Shown here piece by piece: positions 62,150 to 64,000 of a stretch of DNA of 64,000 bases. Source of the stretch: Lasioglossum baleicum (taxonomy: Eukaryota; Arthropoda; Insecta; Hymenoptera; Halictidae); contig NC_134941.1 of the NCBI RefSeq assembly GCF_051020765.1, forward strand, positions 4,712,001 through 4,776,000, in the 5' to 3' direction. The notes below the pieces were generated by a model that was not told the DNA's origin, did no database searches, and worked only from the letters and a program-made list of their open reading frames with translations. Position 1 is the first letter of the stretch. Each line of letters opens with the position of its first letter. A program made the position numbers and the translations under genes.

Positions 62150-62340
62150 ACTGGTTAGTGTCACGTTGTTCGCATAAGTTGAACGGTGTGAACTCGACTG
62201 CCAGCCCTACGTGCGATTTGTAAATGAAGTTGTTCTATATCTAATACGACTTCGTGAAGAACTGGTTAGTATCACGTTGTTCGAGCGTGTAAGACTGAAC
62301 GGTTGTGATGTCGACTTCCAGTCCTAGCACGACGTCGTCT
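62150..62340. repeat. 111-bp tandem duplication in the retrotransposon interior
   Basis: CTGGTTAGTRTCACGTTGTT occurs at 62151 and 62262. Each copy continues through TGAACGG, TGTGA, GTCGACT- or CTCGACT-like words and CCAG(C/T)CCTA. A similar GTGAATTCGTCTTCGAGTCC word at about 61021 suggests a third, distant copy. Confidence 0.75.
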
Positions 62341-63645
62341 AATTGCGAATTTGGAATTGATTTCGCGGAGCTATCGAATCTGTACGGATATTTGTCGGGA
62401 AGATTGAAAGTTTACGACGGCGTGATGCAGCAGGTAGAAACCCGGCGAATTGACAGTTTCTACCTGTTTTTACGTGCCCCGGCGCGAGCCGTTGTGCGAC
62501 TACCGGGTACCGTTGGTTCGATTTTAAATCATATTCGAATTTTCCACTCGAATAATGGAACCGGTTGATTCGGATGTTTGAAAAACGTCATGCCCTTGTT
62601 GTGTCGTGCAAGGGATCAGGATTGTTCGCGAGTTGATCATCGGGAATTTATCGTCGTTGTTCTACGTTTCCGCGTGTCCTTGCGAATATGGTGATGAATG
62701 ACTTCTGTTTAGATAGTATTGCGATTTCGCGACGACGTTTCGATGTTCGTGATCGCGTATTGTTTCGTTTGCGTGGTGTTATTTCGCGTTCGTCACCGTG
62801 AAATATGATTTGCTTCGATGCGACGCGTTACGAAGATATTTTACGAAATCTGGCGCGTTAGAAATGCGCGTGTTTGCTAACGGTTGTTCTACGTTTGTGC
62901 GTATCGGAATTCATTTATCGATCGCGATTCTCGTGAGAAGATCGTTCGCGACGTCTCTATGATATGCGATCGCGTGTGATGCATCGAGTCGTTTATCGAA
63001 TCCGACGATTTATCCGGCATGGCGGTGCGTTTAATAATCGCGAGGTATGACGTAAAAACAACGCGTAATGGTTTCGTACGTCTCCACCAACTGAGCCTAC
63101 GCGGCTTGTAATTTACTCGTTAATTGTAAATGATTCGATCGCGGATTCGGCCTTTAGGGAAACTGACACTCGTAAACGTAATTGACATGTTGTATGTTGA
63201 AAGTACGGGGTGCGCGTGTATTAAACTTAGAAAAGCGTTTTCTAAAGATTAGACTTTATATGCGATTTGAGGACACGTCGTTTGTGCTTCGAAATGCAGA
63301 TACGCTGGCCAGTTTCGTACGCGTCAGCCATTGTGATTCTCGTAACGCGTGTAAATATGAGAAATTACCAACGGTGTGTGAAAGTTCCTGATTAGTAAAT
63401 TCAATAACGTGTCTACCTTTACTGATGGCGGTTCGAATGCGAATGATTCTGGTTGGCTGTTGTCTTTGAATGATTTCCGACGTTGACGATTGCTTAGACT
63501 GATGTATGTACTGCGGCTAAGGCTGGTTGCTTCCTTTAACGTGGTTGGGTGGAATGCCGGATGCTGCAGACCACTGTCAGAATAGTTTGTAAATGAATGT
63601 TTGTACACGATTGTCTTTTATACGAACTGCACTCACTAGGACACT

Positions 63646-63664
63646 AATCCGGCTCGAAGGACCA
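63646..63664 (-). promoter_or_regulatory. Primer-binding site, tRNA-Tyr type
   Basis: The plus strand reads AATCCGGCTCGAAGGACCA, the 3' terminus of insect tRNA-Tyr with CCA. Read on the minus strand this is the primer-binding site, three bases inside the 5' LTR. I see no complete tRNA gene around it. Confidence 0.85.
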
Positions 63665-63667
63665 AAA

Positions 63668-64000
63668 TGTTTTGTCGCGGAACTGTCGGTTCGCGAATAT
63701 TCGGATCACTGCCCGCCAAGCTAATCTTGGGCAGGTAATTCAATGATATGATGAGCATAAAAGACAACAATTATTTCGCATGAAAATGAATGACGTTAAT
63801 GGAAGCGTTTCGTCCCGGACCTGCTAGTGGACTCGTCAGTAAGGCTGATCTAGCAGGTCCTGCCTTATACGCTTGGTAATTCGTGACATTTACCTTATTT
63901 TGTCGTGGAAAGATTATTGGTGATGGAAGTTTTGATTACGAATAAAAGAGTCGTTTTGTTAAATCGATCGTAACTGTTTTTTATGGGGGGAAACATTTGT
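63668..64000 (-). repeat. 5' LTR, partial
   Basis: The first 333 bp from the inner edge, the same as 59502-59834 with no difference seen. The remainder, the expected 325 bp, lies beyond the window. Confidence 0.9.

Larger units (their letters stand above)
59502..64000 (-). mobile_element. Non-autonomous LTR retrotransposon, cut by the window end
   Basis: The sequence from 59502 recurs from 63668 to the window end with no difference seen over 333 bp (offset 4166). Just left of the second copy, 63646-63664 equals the 3' end of tRNA-Tyr including CCA, which is a primer-binding site for an element read on the minus strand. A polypurine tract (GTGGGGGAGAA on the minus strand, 60160-60170) abuts the other LTR. 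The 3508-bp interior (60160-63667) has no gag-pol frame and no reverse transcriptase motif; the largest minus frame is 94 codons. This fits a large retrotransposon derivative that depends on a helper. Without protein motifs I cannot say whether it belongs to gypsy, BEL/Pao or copia. Confidence 0.9.

Noticed and set aside
63646..63664. Possible tRNA-Tyr gene
   Set aside because: Only the 3' 19 bases including CCA are present. Nuclear tRNA genes do not encode CCA, and the position beside an LTR marks it as a primer-binding site.

Overview
The window is eukaryotic, most likely from an insect and plausibly a hymenopteran (ant, bee or wasp). It is AT-rich DNA broken by short CpG-rich islands, with no operons and almost no long open frames. 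It is dense in small DNA transposons of arthropod types: hAT derivatives with 8-bp target duplications, a mariner derivative flanked by TA, and a piggyBac-like element flanked by TTAA. The hymenopteran guess rests on general composition and on the look of the repeats, and is not proven.

I find no convincing complete host gene. The longest open frame is 201 codons and has no recognisable domain. The window is best read as intergenic or large-intron sequence. The only sequence I recognise as protein-coding is a decayed C-terminal piece of a hAT transposase on the minus strand at 38494-38736. A minus-strand open stretch at 18704-19185, interrupted by one TAG, is the best candidate for a host exon or pseudo-exon.

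Layout: 1-6.7 kb is unique sequence with a 125-bp tandem duplication, a mariner MITE, a CpG-rich patch and a hAT MITE. 6.75-8.14 kb is a 1.4-kb element with about 24-bp terminal inverted repeats. 8.1-25.6 kb is mostly AT-rich and carries a piggyBac-like MITE, two hAT MITEs, minisatellites and the candidate exon. 25.7-26.6 kb is a cluster in which one hAT element contains a second, smaller element. 27-38 kb is unique DNA with another hAT MITE and several CpG-rich patches. 38.2-39.3 kb is a longer relative of the 25.95-kb hAT element and still holds the transposase remnant. 41.6-42.4 kb is a degenerate dispersed repeat and a minisatellite.

Two structures dominate. The first, at 46356-48784, is a giant palindrome with CAGGGTGTC termini; its arms carry 3 and 6 copies of a 143-bp tandem unit, and the 430-bp difference in arm length is almost exactly three units. 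The second, from 59502 to the window end, is an LTR retrotransposon on the minus strand: 658-bp LTRs, a primer-binding site matching the 3' end of tRNA-Tyr, a polypurine tract, and a 3.5-kb interior with no gag-pol frame. Its visible LTR parts are identical over 333 bp, so it inserted recently although it is non-autonomous.
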